A program made the translations under genes and the position numbers. The notes beneath the pieces are model-generated. The model worked only from the letters and a program-made list of their open reading frames with translations. It did not search any database and was not told the DNA's origin. A DNA stretch of 35,565 nucleotides from a virus, in the IMG/VR virus record IMGVR_UViG_3300035661_000187, positions 1-35,565 of that record; one strand, written 5' to 3'. Within the stretch, counting starts at the first letter, position 1, and every line of letters begins with the position of its first letter. Of this stretch, positions 1 to 7,411 are shown one piece after another.

Positions 1-127
1 TCCCCCGCCGTTCCCGGGTTGAGGGTTGTAGTTGAAGCTCCGCTCATATCAGTTCCTCAGAGATTCAGATTCTCAGTTCTGGATGGTGAGGGGAGCGCTG
101 AAAGTCACAGCGAAGGTGCCAGCCGTG
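1..127. repeat. Terminal direct repeat, left copy (circular overlap)
   Basis: These 127 bases are identical to 35439-35565 at the other end. The gene at 34925-35485 begins inside the right copy, and its upstream neighbour in the same operon (73-492) lies just inside the left end, so the sequence closes into a 35,438-bp circle. An exact 127-base overlap is what a short-read assembler leaves on a circular or circularly permuted molecule. It is therefore probably not a physical terminal repeat or att site. Confidence 0.93.
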
Positions 128-492
128 CTCACGATGTCCGACCCGAAGTCGACATAGGCCACGAGGTTGTCAGCACTCGAAGCACCGCCCCTACGCTTGT
201 AGATCACACAGGCTCGCGCCGTGATGGTCGCCGTCGTCCAGGAGACAGCCGAGAAGGTGTACGTCTCCTTGTGGAGGGACGTGTCGAGGGCAGCCGTCAG
301 GGTGACCGCAGCACCACCCAAGGTGTAGCCCGTGCCCACAACCTCGTTGGTGACGTCAGAACGCCGGGTGTGGGTTCCCTTGTTGGGGGAATAGGTGCTC
401 GTCACCAACATGGCGTAGAAGGTGTCCGTGCTCGGGACGACTGCGCCAGTCGAGATGTCACTGAAAAGGGAATCGAAGTTAAGGGAAGCCAT
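73..492 (-). CDS. Probable virion appendage protein
   Basis: A 139-residue protein rich in Thr, Ala, Ser and Val with predicted beta character and no signal peptide or membrane segment. It starts at an ATG behind AAGGA, about 6 nt upstream. It sits between the 500-residue appendage gene at 504 and, across the circular join, the gene at 34925, which starts 25 bases downstream of its stop. The composition and place in a fibre/baseplate operon suggest a small structural component of the tail fibre or head surface. I recognise no catalytic motif, and the function is inferred from context only. Confidence 0.7.
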   Translation of the reverse strand: MASLNFDSLFSDISTGAVVPSTDTFYAMLVTSTYSPNKGTHTRRSDVTNEVVGTGYTLGGAAVTLTAALDTSLHKETYTFSAVSWTTATITARACVIYKRRGGASSADNLVAYVDFGSDIVSTAGTFAVTFSAPLTIQN

Positions 493-503
493 TCGGGTCC
501 TTG

Positions 504-1982
504 TTACTGGTTGATGGCGACTACAGCGCCGTTGAGAACTTCAAAGTAGGGGATGGCAGCCTTTGCCTTGAGAGTGCCCCCGACCTTGTAGTCGGTCGTG
601 GGGTTGGTGCCAACGATGACTGGGGCCTTGCCCGTCGCGTAGAGGAACTGGCCCCCCGACATGACTTGAATCCCAACCGGGGCTACAGCCGAGTTCCGGG
701 CCGTCAGGACATCACTGAGAACGATGGTCGAGCCAGGGAACACCATAGCCGCCGACCCGATGTAGTCAGCACAAGCCACAGGGGCAGCGCATCGAATGTG
801 GCCGGGGCCTTCCGTGGCATGGCCCGCCGTGAGGCCGCCACCCTGGACAAGGCATCGGGTCTGTACCGTGAAGATACCTCGCCCGCGTGCCGAGAGGTTG
901 GCTCCTCCCACAGTACCGAAGGTGCAACCGCTGGCCTGAACGAAGCCGTAGGACCGGCACTCATTCAGCATACAGGTGTTGAGAAGGCCATCCGTGACCG
1001 CTTCATAGAAGTCGAGCCCGTGAAGGGTGCAAGCCGTGAAGCTGGCCTGCCCACTCTCAACAACGACGCTATGGTCCTGACCGGGGATACCCAGCTCACA
1101 CGCCTCGAAGTAGACCGTCCCACCGTTCGTACCCGAGACAGAGCTTCGGATCCTGATGTCCGCTGCAATCGGCGTGTAGGTGATGACGTCGATGGTGTCC
1201 CCAACCTGGGGTTCAAGGACAGCACCGTTGGTCGCCTGATCTGCGAAGTTGGCCCTGAAGACGCCACCCACGCCGGGGGTGATGACCTTGGAGATGGGCC
1301 CCTTGTTGCCGACACGAGGGCCCGCGTTGATGCGTGCGAACTTCCCGGCTGCCCCAGAGGCTAGAGCCGTCCCTGAGACCGTGTAGGACCCGATGACGCC
1401 CGTTGCATCATTCCAGGCAGTCACAGCCGAGATGGTGTGGGACGTGACGACCGTGCGACCACCCACGAAGGCGATGGACCCATCGTTCGTGAACTTGAGG
1501 TCAACGGTCAGGGGCTCCGTGAAGGACCCCCCAATATACACGTAGACGATGCCCGATCCGTTGTCATGAATCAGGGTAGGGTCCTGCCCATCAATCGGTT
1601 GGTCCCCGATCCTGTAGAGAACCTCTTGAATACTGGCGAGCTGGAAGTCATCGGCTCCGCTGGCATTGTCGTCGTTGCCGATGATGGTGTTGACGAACCA
1701 GTTGGACCTAGAAGCTGCTCCGGGCTCGCCAATGGTCAGGTCACGAACCCAGACACCATTGTCACCCGGGTCGAGGGGAGCAGCCGTGAAGGCGTTGACA
1801 TGCTTCCGAGGGTCCAGAGGACCAGTGAAGACAGGCCCAGCAGACAACCGCCACACAGCGGGCGGGAGGGTGGTGGCCACGGTCATACCCCCCTGCTCGA
1901 AGCTGACTGCAAGGGAAGCCAGGGCAGCACGGTCTGCGAGGAGGACGGTGGGGACGACTCGGTTGAGAGTTCCGTTGCTCAT
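504..1982 (-). CDS. Large tail fibre/spike-like protein, probable beta-helix
   Basis: A 492-residue protein dominated by Gly, Thr, Val and Ala, with irregular short beta repeats in the second half (from about residue 200) like those of parallel beta-helix tailspikes and appendages. Examples are stretches of the form SGTNGGTVYFEAC and TACTLHGLDF. The ATG at 1982 overlaps the upstream gene's TGA (TGATG), so I prefer it to the GTG one codon earlier. No lyase active site is evident. It is the largest protein of the wrap-around appendage operon and is a candidate host-recognition or depolymerase protein. The fold is inferred, not demonstrated. Confidence 0.75.
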   Translation of the reverse strand: MSNGTLNRVVPTVLLADRAALASLAVSFEQGGMTVATTLPPAVWRLSAGPVFTGPLDPRKHVNAFTAAPLDPGDNGVWVRDLTIGEPGAASRSNWFVNTIIGNDDNASGADDFQLASIQEVLYRIGDQPIDGQDPTLIHDNGSGIVYVYIGGSFTEPLTVDLKFTNDGSIAFVGGRTVVTSHTISAVTAWNDATGVIGSYTVSGTALASGAAGKFARINAGPRVGNKGPISKVITPGVGGVFRANFADQATNGAVLEPQVGDTIDVITYTPIAADIRIRSSVSGTNGGTVYFEACELGIPGQDHSVVVESGQASFTACTLHGLDFYEAVTDGLLNTCMLNECRSYGFVQASGCTFGTVGGANLSARGRGIFTVQTRCLVQGGGLTAGHATEGPGHIRCAAPVACADYIGSAAMVFPGSTIVLSDVLTARNSAVAPVGIQVMSGGQFLYATGKAPVIVGTNPTTDYKVGGTLKAKAAIPYFEVLNGAVVAINQ

Positions 1983-2380
1983 CACGCGACTCCAAGGATG
2001 ACGAGCTTCTGCCCAGTTACCGAAGTGATGGCGAAGAGGATGCTGAGATCCTGGACGCTGTCAGGCGGCGTGTAGAAGCTACCAGGGGTCAAGGGCATCC
2101 CACGGGTAGCCCCAGATGCCGTAACCGCGGCCCCCCCGAGGTAGATCGGAGCCGTGTTGGTAGAATCGGCGAAGAGCTGAACCCCGAACGGGTAGGCCCC
2201 CGAAAGAGCTGCCGCTGTGGTGCCGACCGTCGCCTCCGAGCTTGTGACCGTGGCCGCCGCAGAAGCAGCGGTCGTCACGCTTCCAGCAACGTGGAGCTTG
2301 CCGTTGACGTCAACGTAGAGATCGGCGACCTGACCTTCAGGGAGCGTCGGAAGATTCGCGAGGGCTTTTACGGTCGGCAT
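1982..2380 (-). CDS. Small appendage/structural protein, first gene of the wrap-around operon
   Basis: A 132-residue protein beginning MPTVKALANLP. It is rich in Ala, Thr and Ser and contains a beta-sandwich-like second half with a PFGVQLFADS segment. An upstream extension of the reading frame has no usable start signal, whereas the ATG at 2380 has TATAGT six bases before it and no Shine-Dalgarno sequence, which suggests a leaderless message. The stop overlaps the start of the large fibre gene. The role is probably a small fibre, collar or head-decoration protein. This is inferred from position and composition. Confidence 0.75.
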   Translation of the reverse strand: MPTVKALANLPTLPEGQVADLYVDVNGKLHVAGSVTTAASAAATVTSSEATVGTTAAALSGAYPFGVQLFADSTNTAPIYLGGAAVTASGATRGMPLTPGSFYTPPDSVQDLSILFAITSVTGQKLVILGVA

Positions 2381-2386
2381 GATTGA

Positions 2387-2396
2387 ACTATACCCG
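2387..2396 (-). promoter_or_regulatory. GGTATAGT promoter-like motif before the appendage operon
   Basis: Reading leftward, the minus strand has CGGGTATAGT. The hexamer TATAGT lies at 2392-2387, 6 nt before the ATG at 2380. There is no recognisable -35 hexamer and no ribosome-binding site between motif and start. It matches the motif family seen before several other minus-strand genes. Confidence 0.65.
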
Positions 2397-2409
2397 CCGA
2401 CCCCGAACC

Positions 2410-2583
2410 TCACTGCACGCGCTTCAGGGCATCCCTCCGAGCATTGTCCAGGGCTGCAAGGTCCGGTAGAGGGGTGATGACCAGCTCGGGATGTTTCCCT
2501 TGAGCTGCTTCAACAAGGCGGCCACCGAGAGAGAAGAGCCCGTCCAAGAACTTCAAGAGCGTCATCACATCGGAGAGGCTCAC
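2410..2583 (-). CDS. Small protein at the end of the lysis-like cassette
   Basis: A 57-residue protein starting with GTG and overlapping the preceding lipoprotein stop as GTGA. It is predicted to be mainly helical (MSLSDVMTLLKFLDGLF at the N-terminus). The middle is hydrophobic but too short and charged to be a convincing membrane segment. It is the last of four genes joined by four-base overlaps, which implies translational coupling. I recognise no family. The overlap, the open frame and the absence of another gene in this gap support it being real. Confidence 0.6.
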   Translation of the reverse strand: MSLSDVMTLLKFLDGLFSLGGRLVEAAQGKHPELVITPLPDLAALDNARRDALKRVQ

Positions 2584-2942
2584 TTGATGTCTCCCATCGC
2601 TTCCTTCAGAACCGAGAAGCTGTCCCCGAGTTGACGGGCAGCATCTTCAACCTGAGCTTCTGTTGCTGTCCCCGCCTTCTCAGCCTGGAGAACATTCACC
2701 ATGACGCCCCAAGACAGCTTCACGGCAAGGTAGGAAGCCCTGGCAGGGAGGCAGAGCTTGTCCGCTGCGTCGACTTCCTTGACGCTCTGGGCTGCCTCAT
2801 AGCGAGGAATGCAGAAGGACTCGATGGCGTCGTGCTCGACCGAGGCGACGTCTCTTGTGGTGTTCGCTGAGAGGACGGCCCGGTCCTGAGCTGTCAGAGA
2901 GCAGCCGGCTAGGACGAGGGGGAATAGGATGTGTAGCTTCAC
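2580..2942 (-). CDS. Lipoprotein, candidate outer-membrane spanin or lysis accessory
   Basis: A 120-residue protein with a short signal (MKLHILFPLVLAGCSL). The lipobox LAGC puts the lipidated Cys at about residue 14, so the mature protein should be anchored to a membrane from the periplasmic side. The rest is alpha-helical with two further Cys residues near the middle. The GTG at 2942 is chosen because GAGGAG lies 5 nt upstream and it overlaps the previous stop as GTGA; earlier in-frame starts would break the signal peptide. Directly downstream of a one-TM protein, it resembles the i-spanin/o-spanin arrangement, but it is not proline-rich like Rz1. Confidence 0.75.
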   Translation of the reverse strand: MKLHILFPLVLAGCSLTAQDRAVLSANTTRDVASVEHDAIESFCIPRYEAAQSVKEVDAADKLCLPARASYLAVKLSWGVMVNVLQAEKAGTATEAQVEDAARQLGDSFSVLKEAMGDIK

Positions 2943-3115
2943 TTGGACTCCTCTTCGTTCTTCTTGGTACGACGCTCTTCGCGCCACCTCTGGATCTCCC
3001 CAACCCCGAGCTGGGCGATCCCCTGAGCCATGGCAACAAGCGCAGCGGTGAGCACGGCAAGGCCGATGCCCCTCGCCTCTTCCCTGGAGATGTTCGTCCC
3101 GAAGTCGTTGTTCAC
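2939..3115 (-). CDS. Small one-TM protein, candidate holin or inner-membrane spanin
   Basis: A 58-residue protein from a GTG start. It has a short polar N-terminus, one hydrophobic segment at about residues 16-38 (GIGLAVLTAALVAMAQGI) and a highly charged C-terminus (RWREERRTKKNEEESK). It shares GTGA overlaps with both neighbours, so it is embedded in a coupled chain. A single membrane span with a charged helical tail next to a lipoprotein is typical of phage lysis genes (small holins or Rz-like proteins). Which of these it is cannot be told from sequence alone. Confidence 0.72.
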   Translation of the reverse strand: MNNDFGTNISREEARGIGLAVLTAALVAMAQGIAQLGVGEIQRWREERRTKKNEEESK

Positions 3116-3297
3116 TTGGAAGTCTCCTGAGTAGGGCGGAACTTGACGATCAACATGGTCTCCCCCTTGTAGTCGAATTTCTCTCCCACAAGGATTTGGA
3201 TCTTTTCATCCCGAATCTCGGAGACGATGCCCGCAAGGATGAGTCCCACAATCTTCGGGTCGAGATTTGTTGGGGTGACACTTCTAGAAGCAGCCAT
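3112..3297 (-). CDS. Short hypothetical protein, first gene of the lysis-like cassette
   Basis: A 61-residue protein, MAASRSVTPTNLDPKIVG at the N-terminus, with a central Ile/Leu-rich stretch (IVGLILAGIVSEI) and a C-terminal part that reads like a small beta barrel (GEKFDYKGETMLIVKFRP). There is no signal peptide. The ATG at 3297 has TAGAGT 5 nt upstream and no Shine-Dalgarno sequence, so the transcript is probably leaderless. Its stop overlaps the next start. The function is unknown. Confidence 0.65.
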   Translation of the reverse strand: MAASRSVTPTNLDPKIVGLILAGIVSEIRDEKIQILVGEKFDYKGETMLIVKFRPTQETSK

Positions 3298-3314
3298 GGT
3301 ATACTCTACCGTGG
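3294..3314. promoter_or_regulatory. Divergent overlapping promoters in an inverted repeat
   Basis: The 21 bp read CCATGGTA-TACTC-TACCGTGG, an inverted repeat with 8-bp arms and one mismatch. On the plus strand GG-TATACT (3298-3305) can serve the gene at 3329, which has a normal ribosome site. On the minus strand GG-TAGAGT (3310-3303) lies 5 nt before the ATG at 3297. The two -10 elements overlap, so firing in one direction should exclude the other, and the symmetry would also suit a dimeric regulator. Confidence 0.55.
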
Positions 3315-3328
3315 AAAGGAGAATGATG

Positions 3329-3505
3329 ATGGATTTCGCGCAGAAATTGTATGAAATGTATGTCGAGGTTCAGACGGAGGTCGTGCCCTCGGGACCGACG
3401 CCGAAGAGCTGGCGGGAGCTTTCCGAGAACGAACAGAAGATGTGGGCCCTCTTCGGGGACCGCATCATCCGTATGTTCCCCAACAACCCGCCCGACCTTG
3501 GCTGA
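3329..3505 (+). CDS. Small hypothetical protein of the plus-strand island
   Basis: A 58-residue acidic/aromatic protein (MDFAQKLYEMYVEVQTEVV at the N-terminus) with a PKSWRELSENEQKMWALFGD segment that looks like a short helical domain. Three in-frame ATGs occur at 3323, 3326 and 3329. The last is best placed behind AAAGGAG (7-nt spacing). It runs opposite to all its structural neighbours and is followed after 3 bases by the membrane protein at 3509, forming a two-gene unit. The function is unknown. Its position in a late block on the opposite strand is typical of a moron. Confidence 0.68.
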   Translation: MDFAQKLYEMYVEVQTEVVPSGPTPKSWRELSENEQKMWALFGDRIIRMFPNNPPDLG

Positions 3506-3508
3506 TCG

Positions 3509-4084
3509 GTGACGGCCATTCTTGTCTTGAATGGCATCGTGGCCCTCTGTTGCCTGTTCTGCGGGCTTCGGAGGGCTTCGTTGTTCTTGGCTGTAGGTTT
3601 GGCTAGCGACCTTCTCAGACCCCTCTTCCGGGGCATGAGAGATGGATACGTGAAGCCTTATGTGGGTGTGGGCTTCGCTCTCTGGCTCCCCGACGTCGCT
3701 CTCATGGTGGCCATCCCCGCGGTCCTCTTGGGACTCGTGAGTCGTTGGACCACTGGAGTTGCCTTTGGTGTCTTGAGCTTCGTCTTCGTCGCGTGGAGCT
3801 ACCCTGCCTTGAGAGGCGAGTCTCTTCTACACTTCTACGAAGCGATCTACCTGGCAGCCTATCTTGTGTGCGCCCTCCTCATCTTCTGGAGAAGTACGAC
3901 AAGAAAGCTCAACCCCCAGGAAGGACTTCTCCTTCTCTACGGACTACTGGGGGTTGTGGGGGTGATCTTGGTAGTCAAGTTTGGGGTGGGTGATTGGAGA
4001 TCCGTTCTGATACCAAACGGAGCTGCGTATCTAGCAACTCTTGTTGTTGCTGTTCTAGCAGCCTGTCGGCCTCGTACCACCTAG
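3509..4084 (+). CDS. Polytopic membrane protein in a plus-strand island
   Basis: A 191-residue protein from a GTG start with about six hydrophobic segments, including residues ~3-18, 50-72, 78-96, 110-125, 138-158 and 168-187. Arg/Lys-rich turns lie between them (GLRR, RSTTRK, CRPRTT). It has no signal peptide or enzyme motif. It directly follows the small gene at 3329. Its last 110 bases overlap convergently with the minus-strand gene at 3975-4205. It could be a holin, a superinfection-exclusion protein or another membrane moron. None of these can be favoured from sequence. Confidence 0.7.
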   Translation: MTAILVLNGIVALCCLFCGLRRASLFLAVGLASDLLRPLFRGMRDGYVKPYVGVGFALWLPDVALMVAIPAVLLGLVSRWTTGVAFGVLSFVFVAWSYPALRGESLLHFYEAIYLAAYLVCALLIFWRSTTRKLNPQEGLLLLYGLLGVVGVILVVKFGVGDWRSVLIPNGAAYLATLVVAVLAACRPRTT

Positions 4085-4205
4085 CTCGAAAGGTCTGGAA
4101 CTTCTTGTGGAACCTCCAGACCCCAGCACAGATGTACAATGAAAAGGCCACAGTGATCGCCAGGCACACCCCGCAGAGAGCGCAACAGACGACCGGGCTT
4201 TCCAC
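3975..4205 (-). CDS. Small TM plus coiled-coil protein, spanin-like
   Basis: A 76-residue protein from the GTG at 4205, preceded by GGAGG (5-nt spacing) and lying one base after the stop of the gene at 4207. A Cys-rich hydrophobic segment (CCALCGVCLAITVAFSLYIC, about residues 7-26) is followed by a charged, Gln-rich helix (ADRLLEQQQQELLDTQLRLV) likely to form a coiled coil. This N-terminal-anchor topology matches inner-membrane spanins and other phage membrane accessory proteins. The longer open frame beginning at 4325 has no good start. Its 3' end overlaps the plus-strand gene at 3509-4084. Confidence 0.65.
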   Translation of the reverse strand: MESPVVCCALCGVCLAITVAFSLYICAGVWRFHKKFQTFRARWYEADRLLEQQQQELLDTQLRLVSERISNHPPQT

Positions 4206-4206
4206 C

Positions 4207-4608
4207 TCAGCCTCCAGGCTGTGCTGCCAGCTTATCTCGTGCTTCAAGTTGCTTGGTGAGAACCACGATCCGCTGGCCGGTAACCTCAGCGAGGATCTTG
4301 CCAGTGTTCTCCTCAGCGTGCTCAATCACCTGTTTGGTGGACGCCTGGACGACAAGCTCTTGAGCCTTGAAGAGCACCGGGACATCACGCATGAACTGGT
4401 TCTGAACCAACTGGTTCTCTGCTTTGATGTCGTTGGAACGTTTCATCTCGTCAAGCTCTTGCTGTGCGAGCTTGGACTTCTGTTCGAGGTGAGGCTTGAG
4501 GATGTTGTTGACAGCCCAGCGAATGGCGACTCCGAGAGCGCTTCCTGCTGTAAAGATGAAGAAGAAGATCGCAGTTGCGAGGGGTGAAAGACCGGGAATG
4601 GAAGGCAT
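4207..4608 (-). CDS. Membrane-anchored coiled-coil protein
   Basis: A 133-residue protein with an N-terminal membrane segment at about residues 9-30 (ATAIFFFIFTAGSALGVAI). A long charged helical region follows, rich in Gln, Lys and Glu (LEQKSKLAQQELDEMKRSND and beyond), likely a coiled coil. A GGAGA ribosome site lies 6 nt before the ATG. Together with the downstream gene at 3975, which has the same topology, it forms a membrane-protein pair between the fibre gene and the plus-strand island. A role in lysis (spanin- or holin-like) is plausible but unproven. Confidence 0.72.
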   Translation of the reverse strand: MPSIPGLSPLATAIFFFIFTAGSALGVAIRWAVNNILKPHLEQKSKLAQQELDEMKRSNDIKAENQLVQNQFMRDVPVLFKAQELVVQASTKQVIEHAEENTGKILAEVTGQRIVVLTKQLEARDKLAAQPGG

Positions 4609-4650
4609 GGGAGTCTCCGTTGTATCTCTTGGGGTTACCGGCTGAGGCCG

Positions 4651-5742
4651 TCAGGTGCCGACGACGCGGTCCATCGTGTAGGTAAAGTCGGCCGCATAGA
4701 AGATCGTGTTCCCCGAGATCGAGTTGGCCCCGCTTTCATCGACGAACTGGATGTAAGCCGCGACGAGAGCCTGGTTGAAGGTTATAGGAGCACCCGTCGC
4801 AACAATGGGGTGGCTCCCGTCGTACGCAGCCACGGTGGTCCCAGGGTCAAACGTCGTCCACAAAGCCACCTGCGCGCCTGTACTGGCCGTGATGTAGACC
4901 AGCGACACGGAACGCTTGGTCGTGGGCAGGGGCAGCGTGTGCGGCGAAAGTGATGCCACCCGAACAGAGATAGACGTCAACGTTGCGCCTGGAGGAAGCT
5001 GCGACAGCGGCACGTGGAGTCGGCTGCCAACACCCAACGATATCAGGTCAACGCCCGTCGAATAGGTCCAATGTGCGGGGTCCATGACGGGCGTCGAGCC
5101 CGCGATTCGGGTGTACGTGCGCGTGCTTCCGAGCTTGAACGAGGAACCAGGGGCACAGGTGACATCCGCACCTGACGTGAGACTGCCGACGGAGACTGCT
5201 CCTGTGAAAGACCCGGGTCCCGAGCAGTTAACGCCCGTGCAGTTCGCGATTCCAGTGGCGAGGGCGATACACGACACCCCCCCGTTAAAGAGGCCGCTAC
5301 CCCCACAGTTGATGTCGGCAGCGACACTGATGTCATTGCAGGTGACAGTGTTGTCCGTATAGAGCCCGTTGGTGCCAACGACGACCCCACTGCAATTGAC
5401 GTCGCTACCCACCGAGAGAGAATCATCCACTTCGAGTGTTTTGGAGATGATGGCGCTCTCAGCATTGATGCTGGTAGCCACATCAATGGCGCCGAAGTGG
5501 CAAGTGCCCCCAAAGTTGGCACTTGCCCCGGCGGAGCGCTTGACGACGGTGTTGGGGGTGGCGAGGTTCGTCGCCGAAACGAGGACCGTGGACTCGTCGA
5601 TGGTGACGTCCGTCGTCTTCGTGACGGGGTTGTCCACGACCAAGGCCCCACTGACGAAGTTGACGAAGGACCGCTCGGGCTTTTCGACTCCAGCCGCGAA
5701 GAATCTCCGGTATCCGTAGAGTTTGGTCGTGAGCCAGTTCAT
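4651..5742 (-). CDS. Tail fibre-like protein with Cys-containing beta repeats
   Basis: A 363-residue protein. An N-terminal portion (MNWLTTKLYGYRRFFAAG) probably attaches to the baseplate. Residues ~60-200 carry short repeats of the type NCSGxGxFxGxV and ADVTC, each with Cys-Gly-Ser turns, as in elongated fibre shafts. The C-terminal third (~200-363) looks like a compact beta domain that could bind receptor. The ATG at 5742 has TATGGT 5 nt before it and no Shine-Dalgarno sequence. It follows the baseplate genes and precedes the membrane proteins, as expected for a fibre. Confidence 0.75.
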   Translation of the reverse strand: MNWLTTKLYGYRRFFAAGVEKPERSFVNFVSGALVVDNPVTKTTDVTIDESTVLVSATNLATPNTVVKRSAGASANFGGTCHFGAIDVATSINAESAIISKTLEVDDSLSVGSDVNCSGVVVGTNGLYTDNTVTCNDISVAADINCGGSGLFNGGVSCIALATGIANCTGVNCSGPGSFTGAVSVGSLTSGADVTCAPGSSFKLGSTRTYTRIAGSTPVMDPAHWTYSTGVDLISLGVGSRLHVPLSQLPPGATLTSISVRVASLSPHTLPLPTTKRSVSLVYITASTGAQVALWTTFDPGTTVAAYDGSHPIVATGAPITFNQALVAAYIQFVDESGANSISGNTIFYAADFTYTMDRVVGT

Positions 5743-5747
5743 GTTCT

Positions 5748-5757
5748 ACCATACCAG
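5748..5757 (-). promoter_or_regulatory. GGTATGGT promoter-like motif before the fibre gene
   Basis: The minus strand reads CTGGTATGGT. The hexamer TATGGT at 5753-5748 lies 5 nt before the ATG at 5742, with no Shine-Dalgarno sequence between. It is a one-base variant of the TATAGT motif with the same preceding GG. Confidence 0.6.
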
Positions 5758-5768
5758 CCGAGCGACAA

Positions 5769-6497
5769 TTACAGTAGACGCCCGATGAGCGTGACCCGAA
5801 GGGGTAGGAAGAGCGTCCTGGGAGTGACCCCACCGTGTTGAATGGTGAGAGAGACATCCTTGCCCCAGTAGCCGTTGGCCCCACCGTTGGAGAAGACCAC
5901 CAAGGCTCCGTCCCTCGAAGCAGCTCCAATGTCATCGGTGCCGCTCGACGCCAAGGATCCATCGAGCAGGGGGCCGTACTCTGAAGGATGGACCCCCCAG
6001 ATGGCCTTTACGTTCGGAAGAAATCCGATGTTGTAGCTAGTACCCAAATCAAAGCTGCTCATGATCCCCTGAATCAATAGGGTGTTCCCCAGGTACAGGG
6101 ACAAGGTCACAGAGGCAGGGTCGGCCGAAGCAGTCCCGATGCCCGTGATCTGAATCGTGGCTCCTTCGATCATGTACCTGGCAGAGGGGGCCGTCCACAC
6201 CGCGGGGGCGCTGTAACCAGCTCCTGCCGACACGATGTTGTTGATGGCGACGTCCTTCGTCACCACGAAGTGGCCGAACGAAGAGATCGTCACGCCGTGG
6301 TTCACAAACGGTTGAGACGTGTCAACACGATGGCGCAGCCACACCGTTCGGTCGGCGAGAGCCTCAAGACCAACTCCAGGCTCAGCCGCGTTCCGCTCAT
6401 CCCCATCGTCAGGGACCGTGATCGTGTGCCACCCTCCTTGCCCCGAAACGTAGGCAGGGATGGCCATCGGATCTTGTTCAGTATACGTGTGACTCAT
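5769..6497 (-). CDS. Baseplate/fibre-associated structural protein
   Basis: A 242-residue protein, predicted mostly beta, beginning MSHTYTEQDPMAIPAYVSG. It contains an early segment DRTVWLRHRVD typical of virion proteins that describe or attach fibres downstream of a gp48-like protein. The ATG overlaps the previous stop (ATGA), implying translational coupling with the gp48-like gene. No catalytic motif, signal or membrane segment is visible. By position it should connect the baseplate to the fibre at 4651 or form part of the fibre network. Confidence 0.72.
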   Translation of the reverse strand: MSHTYTEQDPMAIPAYVSGQGGWHTITVPDDGDERNAAEPGVGLEALADRTVWLRHRVDTSQPFVNHGVTISSFGHFVVTKDVAINNIVSAGAGYSAPAVWTAPSARYMIEGATIQITGIGTASADPASVTLSLYLGNTLLIQGIMSSFDLGTSYNIGFLPNVKAIWGVHPSEYGPLLDGSLASSGTDDIGAASRDGALVVFSNGGANGYWGKDVSLTIQHGGVTPRTLFLPLRVTLIGRLL

Positions 6498-7411
6498 TGA
6501 GGTCCCTTCCAGTAGCGAGCTTGTGCGAAGCGGGTAGCAACCCAGGCGCCCCCAACCACTTTACCATGGTTGCCCCATGTCCCATCGGGCATGTTGGCAG
6601 CCGGGTAGGGTCCTGGAGTGAGCGGGTTGAAGGCTGTGGGGTCAAAGTTGATGATGATGTGGGGGACAAGGACTCCCGCGGGCTTACACTCAGAAACCAC
6701 CCCGCGAACCTGTTCGACATACGGCAGTGTTGCCGTAGTACCCACGGTCATATCGGGATCTCCGTAGTAGCTCGTACCATCCCCAAGAGTCCCCTCGTTG
6801 GCATTCAAGGGGACCGCAGCCGGGGCGTCAATGATGATCCAGATCCGGAAAGGGTCGGCCACATACCCTTGGCACAGGCTGTCCCAGTCCCAAGGGTGAG
6901 TGACACCCGTGTCCAAAGTTGTCGTCCCATCAGGATGAAGGACGAACCCCGTACCTGTACGGTTTTGGACTCGGAACGTGCCGTCTGTCTCGAAGGTGTA
7001 CCAAACACCTTGTGCGGTGACGATCTTCAACCGCACATTACTCGGAGCCGTTGCAGCTCGAATCAGACGGAGAAGGCCACGGGCCGTACCTGCACGGCGC
7101 CACGCAGCTCTCCAGCTACGAAGCCGACGAGCATAGGCCGTGTTCGTCTCAGCGAAGCCTTGAGGCAACCTACGGTCACGGCCGATGTAGGGCAGAGCGT
7201 CGACAGAAGAATACCCCCCAAGCTCAGGGACAGTGTCCACCTGACCCGGGAAGCTCGCCTTCCGACCCTCGTAGACGCCATCGATCATGGTGTCGAAAAC
7301 CAGGGCGATGGTGTTGAGGAGCCCGACCCAATGACTACGGCTCGGGTCCTTCATCCACCCAGGGAGCAGGTCCTCCATCTTCGCGATCAGGTTGGTAACC
7401 CCGTTGCTCAC
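6494..7411 (-). CDS. Baseplate protein, Mu gp48 / tail protein I position
   Basis: A 305-residue protein. The N-terminal half is helical and Arg/Trp-rich (RRLRSWRAAWRRAGTARGLL near residues 90-110), as in the baseplate proteins that follow gpJ in many contractile phages. The C-terminal half is beta-rich and ends in a short aromatic tail (ARYWKGPQ). It overlaps baseplate J by four bases at its start and the next gene by four at its end. The assignment rests on gene order (J followed by gp48/I) and size. Its likely role is in the outer baseplate, joining J-type wedges to fibres. Confidence 0.78.
   Translation of the reverse strand: MSNGVTNLIAKMEDLLPGWMKDPSRSHWVGLLNTIALVFDTMIDGVYEGRKASFPGQVDTVPELGGYSSVDALPYIGRDRRLPQGFAETNTAYARRLRSWRAAWRRAGTARGLLRLIRAATAPSNVRLKIVTAQGVWYTFETDGTFRVQNRTGTGFVLHPDGTTTLDTGVTHPWDWDSLCQGYVADPFRIWIIIDAPAAVPLNANEGTLGDGTSYYGDPDMTVGTTATLPYVEQVRGVVSECKPAGVLVPHIIINFDPTAFNPLTPGPYPAANMPDGTWGNHGKVVGGAWVATRFAQARYWKGPQ

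Noticed and set aside
1-127. Terminal repeat as attachment site or physical direct terminal repeat
   Set aside because: The length of exactly 127 bases, identity, and the gene that continues across the join all fit an assembly overlap on a circular map. There is no integrase.
501-1364. Plus-strand open frame of 287 residues opposite the large fibre gene
   Set aside because: It has Arg/Asp/Val/Gly-rich antisense composition, lacks a ribosome site, and conflicts with the minus-strand operon supported by overlapping stop and start codons.
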